Source: Bryoerythrophyllum caledonicum
Taxonomy: Eukaryota; Streptophyta; Bryopsida; Pottiales; Pottiaceae
Assembly: GCA_963971425.1 (NCBI GenBank)
Contig: OZ020525.1
Coordinates: 18,792,187-18,856,186 of the forward strand
DNA length: 64,000 nt
Direction: 5' to 3'
Below the pieces are notes generated by a model that was not told the DNA's origin, ran no database searches, and was given only the letters and a program-made list of their open reading frames with translations. Positions 1 to 10,337 of this stretch are shown piece by piece. The translations under genes were made by a program, and so were the position numbers. Each line of letters opens with the position of its first letter. Within the stretch, counting starts at the first letter, position 1.

Positions 1-466
1 CGTACCATGTTCAAATGGCGAGGAGCATGATCCATGCGCAACGCCTAAAGCTTGAATTTTAAACGCCAAAGCGGTCTACATCCGCAATCAATGTCCGACG
101 AGGGCTCTCGTCACCATCACACCACATGAAGCTTGAAGTGGCCGCAAGCCATGTATTGCGCATATGCGAATGTTTGGATGCATTGCATATGCCATGGTGT
201 TGGATACAAAGAAGGATAAATTTGATGCAAAAGACACAAAGTGTTTGTTTCTTGGCTATTGCGAGGGCACTAAGGCATATCGGCTAATTTGCATTGAGAC
301 GAAGAAAATTATTAAGAGCCGTGATATAGTATTTGTTGAAGATACTACTAGCACTGGTGATGTTTTAGAGATGAGTCCAAGTGGGAGAAGTGAGATTCCT
401 ACCTTGGTGGACGAATCTTTCAAACTACCACTTTTAAAGGATTGCGATGGTGATGCCAATAAATAA
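1..466 (+). pseudogene. copia integrase core end and C-terminal domain
   Basis: Bases 1-160 read, with frame changes, like the end of the copia integrase core (MARSMIHAQRL, then an IRNQCPTRALSS-like stretch). Bases 164-466 keep one frame of 100 residues with the conserved post-core motif FGCIAYAMV, then KCLFLGYCEGTKAYRL and KKIIKSRDIVF, diagnostic for Ty1/copia. The function would have been insertion of retrotransposon cDNA. The reading frame is broken at both ends and no catalytic DDE triad is visible in the window. Confidence 0.85.
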
Positions 467-639
467 GAGAGATTGAATGCCGAAGAAGGAGGTGTAGCAT
501 CTTCATCAACACCTTAAACAAACAATGAGGACTTGGAAAACTTATAAGAGAGCGTCGCTTGCCCGGTGAATGGTGGAAGAGCCACATCTTGCCTCAACAT
601 GAGATAGAGTGTGCCAATGTAGCATCATTGGAGGATCCT

Positions 640-2242
640 TTAAACATGTGGCACTATGCAATCGGAGGATGCGAGCAAGTGGGAGTCGGCCATGCAAGAG
701 GAGTACGACTCGCTCATGGCAAATGGCACGTGGGAGTTGGCTCTTCTTCCAAAGGATTGCAAGAGTATTGGATGCAAGTGGGTGTTTTGTACAAAGAAGG
801 ATGCTTTGGGTTGAGTGGTGCGCCACAAGGCAAGATTAGTTGTCAAGGGGTACTCTCAAGTTGCGGGAGTGGATTTTTTTAGAAGTTTACTTTCATTAGG
901 TGTTTACTTTCATTAGGCAAGATTAGTAAACTTCTTGCCTAACTTACTTTTAGAAGTTCACTACCATTCGGTGTATTCTTGCACTTGGAGCGGCTTTGGA
1001 GTTGGAGATCCACCAAATAGATGTGAAGACCGTATTCTTGAACGGTGAGTTGAAGAAGGACATTTACATGGACCAACCGCAAGGTTTTGTACAAGAAGAT
1101 TTTGATCATCTTGTGTGCAAGCTCAAGAAGTCATTGTATGGACTCAAGCAATCGCCAAAAACATGGTATCAACGCATTGATGCTTTATTCACCAAGGAAG
1201 GTTTTACATGGAACCAAGTGGACCATTCCTTATACATCAAGCAAACGAGTGAGTACTTGTTGATAGTCCTCATCTATGTGGATGACTTGATCACCTTGGC
1301 TAGCCTTTTGCTTAAGTTGGCGTGGCTCATATGTAAGTTCAACATGGAGTTTGAGATGAACAATCTTGGTGAGTTAAAATATTGTCTTGGTGTGGAATTG
1401 TGAGAGAACGCAAGGTACGCACCATCACCATGAGTAAAAATAAGTATGTTGAGGAGATGTTCAAGCGCTTCAACATGGAGGAATACAAACCCATTGGTAC
1501 CCTTCTTGATGTGAATGTCAAGTTGTTGAAGCTTTTGGAGAAGAGTTTGAGGCGATTAATTGTGAGATGGAAGGCTTGCCATAAAAGGGTGGAGTTGGGT
1601 CATTGATGTGTGCCATGGTAGGCATACAACCTGACCTTACATTCGCGATGAGCGTAGTGAGCCAATTTAGGTCTAGAGCTGATCCAACACATTGAAGCAT
1701 CATGCGGTACTTGCAATGTACTATAGACCACAAATTGTGTCTTGGTGGTAAGGACATTGCTTTGATGGGTATTGCAATGTAGATTCGGCCGGAAATACGA
1801 ACGAGCGTTGTTTGACAATGGAGTATGTATTCTTTATTGGAATTGGTACCATCTTGTGGAATTGCAAGAGGCAACTAATCATTGCCTTGTTAACAACGGA
1901 AGCCGAGTACATGGCAACTAGCCAAAGTACAAAGGAGGCCATTTAGCTTCACAAACTTTTGGCGGGTGTGGGGTTTATTCAAGAAGAAACAACCACCATC
2001 ATGTGCAATTACCAAGGGTGCATAACCCTTGCAAAGAACCCTATAAATCACTCACGCACGAAGCACATTGATGTGCAACATCACTTCATTCGCGAGAAGT
2101 TGGAGAGTGGCAAGATAAACTTGATGTATTGCCCAAGAGAAGACATGGTGGCGGATGTGCTGACAAAAGCACTTGCAATAGAGCGGCATCAAAGGTTAGC
2201 AATGGCAATGGGATTACAAGAAGGTAAGTACTCGCAAAGTGG
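640..2242 (+). pseudogene. copia reverse transcriptase - RNase H, frameshifted
   Basis: The RT N-terminus is readable around 680-880 (WESAMQEEYDSLMANGTWEL-like) but is interrupted by stops and frameshifts; a short segment near 885-960 is locally duplicated. The best preserved part is 996-1403, with HQIDVKTVFLNGELKKDIYM and the catalytic YVDDLI. Frame then shifts at about 1382, where the thumb region continues. RNase H survives as AEYMATSQSTKEA (about 1900) and as 1959-2258 with NHSRTKHIDVQHHFIREKL and ADVLTKAL. Copy DNA synthesis and RNA removal would have been its roles. The number of frameshifts and stops shows a long-dead copy. Confidence 0.9.
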
Positions 2243-2245
2243 GAG

Positions 2246-3090
2246 TGTTAGAGATTAGAATTGCTCGTAGTTATTATGATATCGTAAATAGTTGATGTAG
2301 ACTTGAAAGAAAAATAAAGGGGTGAAAATGGAGAGAGGTGAAAGGAACTTAAAGTAGTCCCATATGTATTGGCAAAGGTTGTTACCAATTGGTACTAAAA
2401 ATGAAGGCTCTCAAAAGAAGGCCATATCTCACTCCAAGCATTATTTGTAATGCCATGTGTGTTTCACTTGCTTGTGTAATCATTTCTCTATTTCTTTTGA
2501 ACCTCAATAGTATCAAGGTTGATCTGGGGACCTCCCCGTCCGAAAGACCAGGAGGTTCACTCGTCCGTCCGTTAAGGGTCAGGGAAGGTCCGTTATGGGT
2601 CAACTTAGGGTTGACCACCCGGAAGATTAAAACGGTTTTACCTCGTCCACCAAGCATGCCACACGTCTGACACGTCACCAAATTATTTAAAGAATAAAGC
2701 TGACATGGAGGGTTAAGGGTCTTCAAGTTTAGGTTGCAGGCATTTTGGGGCATGAATGTCTCGAGGGGGCGGGGGGCGCGGACGCGTCCAAGCGGGGGGC
2801 AGACACGTCCAGGGGAAGGGGCGGACGGGTCCAGGGGGCGCGGACGTCTGGGAGGGCGCGGACGTCTAGAGGGGCGCGGACATCTGGGGGGGGCCCGGAC
2901 GTCTCCGGGGCCCTCGCAGACGTCTTCAAAGGGGCCCGGACGTCTCGGAGGGGAGTATTCGGCGCGAATGCGTAGATGGGGGGCTTGCTTCCCCTTCCTT
3001 TATTCCTCCCAAACTAAAACTAGTCATACAACCTTTTCATCGCAATTATAACACATAGTTAACAACATCAAGATTTATTTCTATCATGCA
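2246..3090 (+). repeat. probable 3' LTR of the copia element
   Basis: A purine tract AAAGTGGGAG at 2236-2245 is followed at once by TGTTAGAGATTAG, the usual polypurine-tract/LTR junction of copia elements just after RNase H. A plausible end is ...CTATCA (3086) or ...TGCA (3090), immediately before the gap. No 5' LTR is available for comparison, so the extent is inferred. It contains the G-rich array at 2757-2955. Confidence 0.55.
2757..2955 (+). repeat. G-rich array of GCGGACGTCT-like units
   Basis: About nine imperfect units of roughly 20 bp, each a G-run followed by CGGACGTCT or a variant (GACGCGTCC, GACACGTCC, GACATCT). Open frames through it are low-complexity shadows. A second array of the same unit lies at 3768-3917 in the opposite orientation. 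Confidence 0.85.
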
Positions 3091-3096
3091 AGTGTA

Positions 3097-3296
3097 NNNN
3101 NNNNNNNNNNNNNNNNNNNNNNNNNNNNNNNNNNNNNNNNNNNNNNNNNNNNNNNNNNNNNNNNNNNNNNNNNNNNNNNNNNNNNNNNNNNNNNNNNNNN
3201 NNNNNNNNNNNNNNNNNNNNNNNNNNNNNNNNNNNNNNNNNNNNNNNNNNNNNNNNNNNNNNNNNNNNNNNNNNNNNNNNNNNNNNNNNNNNNNNN
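3097..3296. other. assembly gap, 200 N
   Basis: Exactly 200 Ns, most likely a placeholder of fixed size. It sits at the edge of an 82-bp tandem repeat, so the true missing length is probably more repeat units. Confidence 0.98.
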
Positions 3297-3525
3297 ACTT
3301 AAAGAAAAAATTAACGAATGATGCATGTCAAATATATCATTGGGGTGAGTTGCATTTTGGATTTATACATTCCACTACACTTAAAGAAAAAAATATACGA
3401 ATGTCGCATGTCAAATATATCATTGGGGTGAGTTGCATTTTGGATTTATACATTCCACTTCACTTAAAGAAAAAATAAACGAATGATGCATGTCAAATAT
3501 ATCATTTGGGTGAGATGAATCTTAC
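3297..3525. repeat. 82-83 bp tandem repeat, at least 2.7 copies
   Basis: Units begin with ACTTAAAGAAAAAA at 3297, 3379 and 3462 (periods 82 and 83 bp). Each holds GATGCATGTCAAATATATC and GGTGAGTTGCATTTTGGA with few mismatches. The third copy decays after about 3520. The array abuts the gap, so its true copy number is unknown. Confidence 0.95.
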
Positions 3526-3610
3526 ATTCATATGCCTTATAAAATTCCTTTAAAATTCTCTCATTATTCCCTTTTAAAATTCGATTTTTAACTTCAAAGG
3601 TTGCAATTGT

Positions 3611-4142
3611 GTTAGTAACTCTTAACACATAAGACGTTTTAAAAAGTAAAGGTGGAAGTCTTAAGTTTCAAAAAGTGAAAGTGAAAGTCAAAAGTTCACT
3701 ATATAAACTCAGAAACTTCACTTGAGTACTTTGTCAAGAATGTATTGAAAATTATTTTAGGCGTGCCCCCCCTATCCCCTAGACGTCCGCGCCCTCCCTT
3801 AGACGTCCGCACCCCCTCGAGACGTCCGCGCCCCTAGACGTCCGGCCCCCCCCCCCGGGACGTCCGGGCCTCCCCAGACGTCCGCCCCCCCCCCCCCCCG
3901 AGACGTCCGCGCCCCCTCCAAATTTGAAATGCCGATGTGGCCTTTCAAGTCGTCCATGTCACCAATCGCTTGTCCATGTCATCGTATCACTTTAACTTTT
4001 CGTAAATTGTGAAAAAAAAATTCACCGCAGTAATTTTTGCTCCTCCCCTCAATGTCCGATTTTTCTTGGGGACCGCTCGGTCCGTCCGTCCGAATGTCCG
4101 TCCGGTCCACAATATTTGGGCCATGTCCGTACTTTATGACAA
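3611..4142 (-). repeat. LTR-like block in inverted orientation with GACGTC array
   Basis: Read on the minus strand this starts TGTCATAAAGTACGG and ends GAGTTACTAACA. It carries GGACGGACGGACC, then about seven GCGGACGTCT units (3768-3917 on the plus strand), then a TATA-like TTTATATAG: the same order of motifs as the copia LTR at 2246-3090, reversed. It may be a solo LTR of a related family. No clean target duplication was found, so the boundaries are tentative. Confidence 0.45.
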
Positions 4143-4162
4143 CCCTGAATTGTATTACAGAT

Positions 4163-5132
4163 ATGAGTGAGAGGGGGAAGTACCGAAGGTCTCATTGTAG
4201 CCATTGTCGGAGTTTTTTGTTAGAACAGTTGAGAGGTTGGTGTAAAAGTTTAGAGAAGATGGAACTTTCAAGCGCGAACCTTGCGGTGGAAGTCACACTA
4301 CAAAACTTAGTGATAAAGATATTTCTTGTATTTTGCATTACTCAAAAAATCATTGTCGCAGGTTAGTATTAAAGTTTACGAGTATATTTGCTACTCAAGT
4401 GTGTGGACGTACCATTCAAAAGTTTTTACATAGTAGTGGCATTTTCAGTCGAATTGCGATCAAAAACCTTTTTTGACACCTCGTCACATATATCAAAGGT
4501 TGGTTTTTGCTCAAAAATACCATGGATGGAGTGTAGAAGAGTGGAAGCGTGTTGTTTGGACACATGAATCTACTTATGAAATTGGGAAAAATTCCAGACA
4601 AGTTTATGTTTGGAGAATTGTATATGAGCATTATTCATCAAGGTGTATAGTACCTAGTTTAAAAATTAGACGGACATCCTTGATAATTGGGACGCATTTG
4701 TTGGAGGACAAAAGTCTGAATTTGTTTTTGTGCCTCAAAATCGATGTTCAGCAAAGGATTTTGTGAAAGTGGTTTACAAAGAGGAATTATCTCATTTCAT
4801 GGGTAAATTTTCACATGCAATGATCATGGAAGGTGGCGAACCCGTCCATTGCAACAAAATATGTAAAGAATGGAGACAAACGCGCCTCCTTGAGAAGCTC
4901 AATTGGCCTGCAAACTCTTCCGATCTCAAATTCAATCGAGAACCTTTAGAAAATTCTAAAGGATTTTTTGCAACATGGCAAGGCATGTCCTACAAACATA
5001 AATGCATTAAAGGTAGTTCTTAAAAGAAAGTGAAAGTTAGTGAGTGATACAAAGCTCCTTCAATTATGTCATTCTATGCCCTCTAGGTTACAAGGAGTGA
5101 TTGATGCTCATGGAGGATATAGACATTGGTAG
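4163..5132 (+). pseudogene. Tc1/mariner transposase, frameshifted
   Basis: Starts near MSERGKYRRSH. A helix-turn-helix-like stretch follows, with GRTIQKFLHSSGIFSRIA at about 4400-4455. The catalytic region has RLVFAQKYHGWSVEEWKRVVW followed by HESTYEIGKNSRQVYVWR, where a DES-type first catalytic aspartate has become HES. The second region reads EGGEPVHCNKICKEWRQ where functional relatives have DGAPVH, so the second aspartate is lost too. Then come NWPANSSDLKFNREPLEN (the DLNPIENLW box, decayed) and a C-terminus SMPSRLQGVIDAHGGYRHW before TAG at 5130-5132. Frames change several times. Cut-and-paste transposase; clearly dead. Confidence 0.88.
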
Positions 5133-5650
5133 ATTTTGAATACCTATTGTTGTATGTATTTTTTGGCGTTGGAAATTTTCACACATGTTATCAACATACA
5201 AGTTATCTTGTGACAAAAATTTCATGTTGAAATAACAAATTCCCAACGTTAAGGAAGGTGTCAAAGTTGGATGTAGTGAAATGGTTTTCCCCTTTGTTTC
5301 TCACAACTATACATGTTGGTAGATTTGGAATATCATTTGTTTTGAGGATCTTTTGACTTGAATTCTTTTTATACATGTAATTAACATAAAGATGTTTCCA
5401 CTCCAAAAATTCCATGGGCAAAAAAAATTCTTCAGTCTTTGGGAGGGTGTCAAAGTTGGCATTTGTGAAACTTTTCTTATAGCTACCTCATGTTGGTAAC
5501 TCTTTGAATAAATTTTTAAGTATAAATCTCTTGGCCTTGAAATTTGGTACACATGTTGTCAACATAGAGGTGGTTTTTAACATAAAATTTCATGATAAAA
5601 CAACAAATTTTCAGCCCTCAGAAGGGCGTCAAAGTTGCCAATAGTGTGGA
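5126..5650 (+). repeat. array of ~178-bp units, three copies
   Basis: Anchor motif TTGGTAGATTTTG occurs at 5126 and, slightly altered, at 5316 and 5493. Each unit holds GGCACACATGTTGTCAACAT-like, TTCATGGGAAAAA-like and GGGTGTCAAAGTTGGCA-like blocks. The first unit overlaps the transposase stop codon. Confidence 0.85.
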
Positions 5651-6609
5651 CACTATCCCTAAAATTGCAAAAACGCCAATTTGGGTGTCACCGCACTGTG
5701 CAATCCCTTGCAAGGTTTTGGACATGTTTGGTTGTGAAGGAGCATGATGTTATTATACTTGAATTGTATGTATGCCATATTTAACCAAATCTGGACTTTC
5801 ACGTTAAATTTGGACTTTGGACTATACGTAGCTTCTGAACATCTTTTGATGAAATTTACTAAACAAAAATCATTGGGAGATCTTAACAATAGTCTTTATT
5901 TCTGGACTTTGCACAGTCCAAATTTAGTTGAATATGGCATTCTTGTGTATGTAGAACGTCTTTCTTGAGGTGATAGTCTGACCGGGTTGAATTTAATCTT
6001 CTTCCGTGTCATCATCCACCTAAGGTTCTATCATCACCTACTATGGTTGAATTCATTTGTATCGGTCAACTTCGATCAAAGTAGGATCAAAACCACCATT
6101 CGTTTTTATTCCATATGGTTGTTTCGAGACTTTACCAGTAGATATGGTAACTGGGTGACTTGGGTTCGTGGGATCAGTTGTTGGTCCTATTGCCTTTGTT
6201 GTGTGGCCGGCCCTGGCGTGCTCTTTGTGTTGTTCTTTGGTCCTTCTTTGCAATTAGAGCATCTAACCATTTGGAATGGTCTGGATCAAACGTCATGGGA
6301 ATTGTCCAACGAGACAGCACGAGGCACACGACCGACAAACTACATTGCCAGGCCCTACATTACAAGCTCACAACGCGACTAGATTGAGCGATTCTCCGTG
6401 GTCATTCAAGCCCGCTCTTCGCTTTGGATTCATGGTTTGACTTGCTGAGTGTGAAGTGACAAGTGCACATTGGCTAGCTGGCTTGTGGATTTTGGCCGTG
6501 TGCCGATGTGGTGTTCACCCACCCCGGAAATGATTGTTGTTGCAGGACCTAGTGAACCCATTGATTCAAGGATCTCCTTATTGACCTTGGTCAAGCGTTG
6601 TACCAAAAC
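5651..6609. other. unassigned sequence
   Basis: No gene recognised. A faint SPNLVEYGILVYVERL at 5905-5965 recalls the end of a mariner catalytic domain but is too weak to call. The remainder has several small open frames without recognisable motifs. Confidence 0.5.
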
Positions 6610-6800
6610 CTAAGCCTCGCATGGGTCCATTTTTATGGCCCTTCCCGTTTTAGGATTCTACATGAATTTTTTGGAATTTTTTTTGCCAAAATTGAGGCCT
6701 ATGGTCTGAAATTACCCAACGAGGCCCTTCCATGGGTCAAATAGGGCCCACTCCAACACTAAAATAGGGGCAGAGTTTGTCCCACCCCTCCCAAGCCGTC
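6610..6800. repeat. possible degenerate copy of the 54025/57809 MITE family
   Basis: Shares ordered short blocks with those elements (ATTTTTATGGCCCTTC, a gap, CCAACAC-AAATAGGGGC, GTTTGTCCCACC) but lacks clear terminal repeats. Confidence 0.3.
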
Positions 6801-6964
6801 TTGAGCATGTGGCTCGACTCAACGATCGACTGGGGTCAATAGGCAAATCCAGTGATTCACTATGCCTGTAAATTTTGATTTTCTCATGCTAAGAAAAGGG
6901 TAAGTAAATATATAAAATAGTTTATTATGTCTAAACCGATACCTAGATCGTAGGAAATGTAGTT

Positions 6965-7972
6965 TGAGCCCCAAGTCAAACACACACCAACGTTCTTCTT
7001 CAAGTGATTACTGGCTCTTTTAGAACCAAAAAGAAAGTGGACTGCTTCCAGTTCCGCTGGCATGAATGCAGACGCCATTTTTCAATTCTGAACGTCGGCC
7101 ACTTTCCTTGCTCCCTATCTAGAAGCTTCCAGCTCTCGCACCACGTTATTCTCTGTACACTTCGCTTGGACACAAAAAAACTTGTAGCCTACAGATCATT
7201 AAGACCTCAAAGATTGGAATCAACATTACATTCCCATGTCCGGGTTCCCAACAGACACGACATGCCAAGAGATATAAATTCATGTCTTCTAGATGTACAA
7301 CGACCAAAGCAAAGCGGCGGAGGTGGCCATATTGCATGATCCGTTCTACCACCGGACAAGGAACGCATACAGTGATTAAGGTAGAGGCACCCAATTCCGA
7401 TCACTTCAGCCAATTCGGGACTCAAATGACATTGTATGTCAACAATAATTTATGTAGAAGGTGCGGAATTAGGAATGAAACTCAACAAATATTTTCTCAA
7501 ATTTAATCACAAAGATTTGCAATTGATATAGAATTTAAAAGCCCAAAAACCACCGGAGCCCATAACCAAATTACAGAGTAGGTGATATTTGGTGCCCTCC
7601 TTCACCCAATGCCAATAAGTGAGAGTGAATAAAAGAGAGAAGACATGTCTTGGATAACCAACTCATGGAGGGTACCCAATGCCGATCGGCCTTGTTCAAC
7701 TTTCGAGGCAAGGCCACCAATGAGAGCTCAATTGAGGTGGAGCAACCCAAAATTGCACACTTCATGATCCAATGCCGATAATGACCAGTGTTTTCAGATT
7801 TTGAGTAATCGGTTTTGAGTCACTTCATGCACCATTTCAAGCATTTGTCATTTTCATGTGCCATGCCATGCATACTCTATTGATCGGAATTGGGTGCTTC
7901 TACCTCATATCACCTCCCAACAACTAGGCACATGAAAGATGGATCTCGGTCACCTAATCATTGCACCAACAA
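6965..7972 (+). repeat. promoter-like duplicated segment, copy 1 (split by a MITE)
   Basis: Matches 19895-20425 along its length once 7380-7904 is removed. Shared blocks include CTGGCATGAATGCAGACGCC, CAATTCTGAACGTC-GCCACTTTC, CACGTTATTCTCTGTA and ACAGACACGACATGCCAAGA followed by a TATA-like GATATAAA, and after the insertion GATGGATCTCGGTCACC. The TATA-like motif and the GC-richer flank suggest a copied gene 5' region, but no reading frame follows in either copy. Confidence 0.7.
7380..7904. mobile_element. PIF/Harbinger-like MITE inserted in the duplicated segment
   Basis: Terminal inverted repeats GGTAGAGGCACCCAATTCCG and CGGAATTGGGTGCTTCTACC (24 bp, one mismatch). Flanks are TAA on the left and TCA on the right, compatible with a decayed 3-bp TAA duplication. 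The copy at 19895-20425 lacks it, giving the empty site. A second, 3'-truncated copy lies at 25705-26000. No transposase. Confidence 0.75.
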
Positions 7973-8525
7973 CTTTTTTTTTTTTTTTTTTTTGACCAAT
8001 GAATTCATTGCACATGAAAAAACCACAACCTATCGAGGTAGAAGAAAGAAGAAACTACTTGCTTCTAGGAGACCTTAAGACCATATCTGGAGCAAAATAT
8101 CTCTACAGAAGTCCACTAAGAATCAAACTTATGAAGTCTAAAGAGTCTAATTTGGATCTTAACCTTCAAGAGGATGGATGGCCTCACAACTCTACCGTAG
8201 TTTGTGATGGCCTCCCACATAACACTCTCGCTTATGGATTGAGTATAGCACCAACAACTTACACAAGCACCATACACTACCTCCTCCAGTCCGCAGCACA
8301 TTCACGAAGGAGCAGGCGATGATGTCCAACAAGCACAAGTAGTAGTGGACAACAACATACCGAAGTATGCCATACCTCCATCTTCCAGAATTCTATCATT
8401 GTTGCATGGAAGTGCCGAAACCGTAAATATATGAAACTTCTTTGAGGCCCATATATGGTTGGTTGTCTTTAACCCTTTAAACAACGGTGGTTTCAATGGT
8501 GAGTTAATAATATCCTATGCAATAA
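7973..8525. other. unassigned sequence with poly-T tract
   Basis: A T17 tract at about 7976-7992 is followed by sequence without recognisable genes. The open frame at 7999-8322 has no family motif. Confidence 0.4.
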
Positions 8526-8706
8526 TCAATTTTGTTATAAACTAATTCAAAATGGAGACCATCCAAATTTTTTGGAATATTCAATACTTTTTATTTACGT
8601 GGTACCCATGTAATGCCAAGGCGCTACTTGTATAATGCCTAGATAATACCCATATAATGTATAGGTGATATACATGTATTACTTAGGTGAAACCCATTGT
8701 GTCCAA
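8526..8706 (-). repeat. dispersed repeat with ~17-bp ATTACATAGGTATCAC-type units, copy 1
   Basis: The reverse complement matches 25283-25447: GGACACAATGG, a run of degenerate TATCACCTAGGTATTACAT-like units, then TTTTCCAAAAAATTTGGA and CTCCATTTTGAATTA. A weaker third copy lies at 46784-46930. Confidence 0.7.
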
Positions 8707-8756
8707 GAAAAAATAATTCATTTGTGAGGGAGGTGCCAAAATTGACTTCTACTTAC

Positions 8757-9312
8757 GGTATGCTCAAAACAATCCAACTGGCTAAAAGTTAATAAAGAAA
8801 GAGCAATCGGACCGTGAATTGTTGGCAAATGTGGACAATCAAAGCAATCAATATGAAGGTTTGCATCACATCTTGTAATAGAAAAAATAAAAAAGTAAGA
8901 AATACAAAGATCTCTAAGTTTTATGAGGAAAAGAACAAGTTTTTTGGTACCTTGCCCAACAATGTGTGACAATGTGTGAAAATGTTTGACTTGGATTAAG
9001 TTGTTGTTTTTCACAAAAGACAATAAACATTTTTCGACAGTATGGAAGGAAATAATATTAACTGCTAGTATCGGAAAGCTCACATCTAAACGAGTGTCCT
9101 AGCAAAAGTTTATGGAGTTGCCCGACGTGCCTGCACTTGAGAAGTGTTTCTTAAAGATGGCATAATTTTTCCCTATAAGTCCGATGAGAACAGAAATCAT
9201 ATTCCCATGTACCTTTTGTCTTTTTGCATCTTTGTACAAAATTTCAAAAATTGTAAATATTAATTGCAAGCATGAGAATTTGCCCAAAATTTACAAAAGC
9301 CCACTCAGGACT
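8757..9312 (-). mobile_element. fragment of TTAA-A family element
   Basis: Contains the diagnostic internal blocks of the ~940-bp TTAA-flanked family: TTGGTACCTTGCCCAACAAT, GAAAATGTTTGACTTGG, GAGTGTCCTAGCAAAAGTTT and GAGTTGCCCGACGTGCC. Terminal CCCC is not preserved. At 9151-9154 it keeps an undisturbed TTAA, which is the empty site for the insertion seen at 43665-43960. Confidence 0.75.
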
Positions 9313-9770
9313 TTTTCCCATTTAGAGCATGGCACGCCCAACAAACATTTAGGCAACTGACCAAGTGAGTATCCAAAGAAGCTCTGCAACGGCACAGTTA
9401 GTAAGTGGAGCCGAGCCCTGTAGAAAACACTCATATCACAGCCAAAATGGAAATCTTGCCATGCCTTGTCTAGGTGTATTCTAGTATGTTGGTTTCCTCC
9501 GGAAATCAAGGGAGGCTGAGGTAGCAGGTAGCTTCTGGCTGAGTGAGGGTCTGTGCACACCGGTGCCAGGAGGACGGTGTGGATCATGTCCGGGTAGAAA
9601 GGCCGGCAACTTATTTTAACCACATCTCACATGGTGAACTTGGCTACGCCGGGCCAGTTCACCGTGTGAGGCTGCGGATGCACTTAAGGGTTAACCAAAA
9701 ACCGGTAAGTGTGGGCAAGTTGTAGTGGAATGTCCGTGATTGGCTGCGCAGTTGGTGAAATGGTAGGCTT
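9313..9770. other. region upstream of the XYPPX gene
   Basis: No other gene seen. GC content rises towards the gene. It contains the hairpin at 9627-9669. A TATA box could not be placed with confidence. Confidence 0.4.
9627..9669. other. inverted repeat (hairpin-forming)
   Basis: Arms TCACATGGTGAAC (9627-9639) and GTTCACCGTGTGA (9657-9669) pair over 13 bp with one mismatch around a 17-nt loop. It lies about 100-150 bp before the likely leader exon. It could be a protein-binding palindrome or a chance remnant. Confidence 0.6.
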
Positions 9771-10043
9771 TGGAAATAGAAGCCAGCCGAGCGGCTTCTG
9801 CGCAGCATCGGAATTTTCCTCGAGCCGTGGCTCGTTCCGTCTCGAGACGCGTTCACCTTCTCTTCCGGAGTCGGCACCACCGCAGCAGCGTTACCATCCT
9901 TTCGCAGCCTCGCTCCGCCTCCTTCTTAGTCCAACCTCACCATCACTCCATCTCCACCATCGCTCCCATCCCAACTTCCCCAGCTCTCGCTCTCGTCTCC
10001 TGATCGACGTCTCTGAATCGCTCAGGCTCAAACAACGCCCCAG
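9771..10043 (+). other. probable 5' UTR exon of the XYPPX gene
   Basis: A pyrimidine-rich, ATG-poor leader (CTCCATCTCCACCATCGC, CTCTCGCTCTCGTCTCCTG) ends at CAG/GTACGC at 10043/10044, a good donor site. The transcription start was not identified; the left limit marks only where GC- and CT-rich composition begins. Confidence 0.55.
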
Positions 10044-10334
10044 GTACGCTCGCGCCATCGGATTGTGTTTCTCTTTGTGAGTTTCTACAATTTTTTGTCG
10101 GTCGAGAGGGTTAGGGTTTTGTTGTCATTGTTTTCTTAGGTTCGTGTGTACGATCTGGTTTAGCTGCTGTAGTGGCTGTGAGGATCGGGCTTTCTGTGAA
10201 TGGGAATCGTTTTTTGGATTTTGAACTCTGTTCCTGTCGGTTGAGAGGTCTAGTGTTTAGTTTCCTTGTGTGTCCCGCTCGCTGTTCTGTGCATCTATCG
10301 CTTAGGTTTTTGATTAGTGGAATTGCATTTGCAG
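10044..10334 (+). other. intron in the 5' UTR
   Basis: Donor CAG/GTACGC, T-rich body, acceptor TTGCATTTGCAG at 10334, 291 nt. The acceptor falls three bases before the start codon, so the intron separates leader from coding sequence, a common plant arrangement for this type of gene. Confidence 0.7.
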
Positions 10335-10337
10335 AGA

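Larger units (their letters stand above)
1..3090 (+). mobile_element. Ty1/copia retrotransposon remnant (3' portion)
   Basis: The order integrase, reverse transcriptase, RNase H, purine-rich tract, LTR-like start matches the 3' half of a Ty1/copia element, entering the window already inside integrase. Coding sense jumps between all three frames and carries stops, so it is inactive. The gag, protease and 5' LTR lie outside the window or are lost. The 3' limit is uncertain because an assembly gap starts at 3097. Confidence 0.85.
4163..5650 (+). mobile_element. Tc1/mariner element with 178-bp tandem 3' flank
   Basis: A transposase pseudogene (4163-5132) is followed without spacing by three diverged copies of a 175-190 bp unit running to about 5650. 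The same unit forms the arms of the palindromic element at 14863-15992, so the array belongs to the element and is not a chance neighbour. A left arm and terminal inverted repeats are not recognisable; the left side abuts the LTR-like block. Confidence 0.7.

Noticed and set aside
2734-3051. Open frames of 76-105 codons through the G-rich region
   Set aside because: Low-complexity translation of the GGACGTCT array inside an LTR-like block.
3084-3478. Open frames spanning the N gap
   Set aside because: Ns create artificial open frames; the residues outside the gap are the 82-bp repeat.
5744-5968. Possible second mariner fragment (SPNLVEYGILVYVERL)
   Set aside because: A single weak motif match, no supporting blocks on either side.
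10317-10337. Upstream extension of the XYPPX frame to 10317
   Set aside because: It has no ATG (begins GTG) and runs across the intron acceptor.
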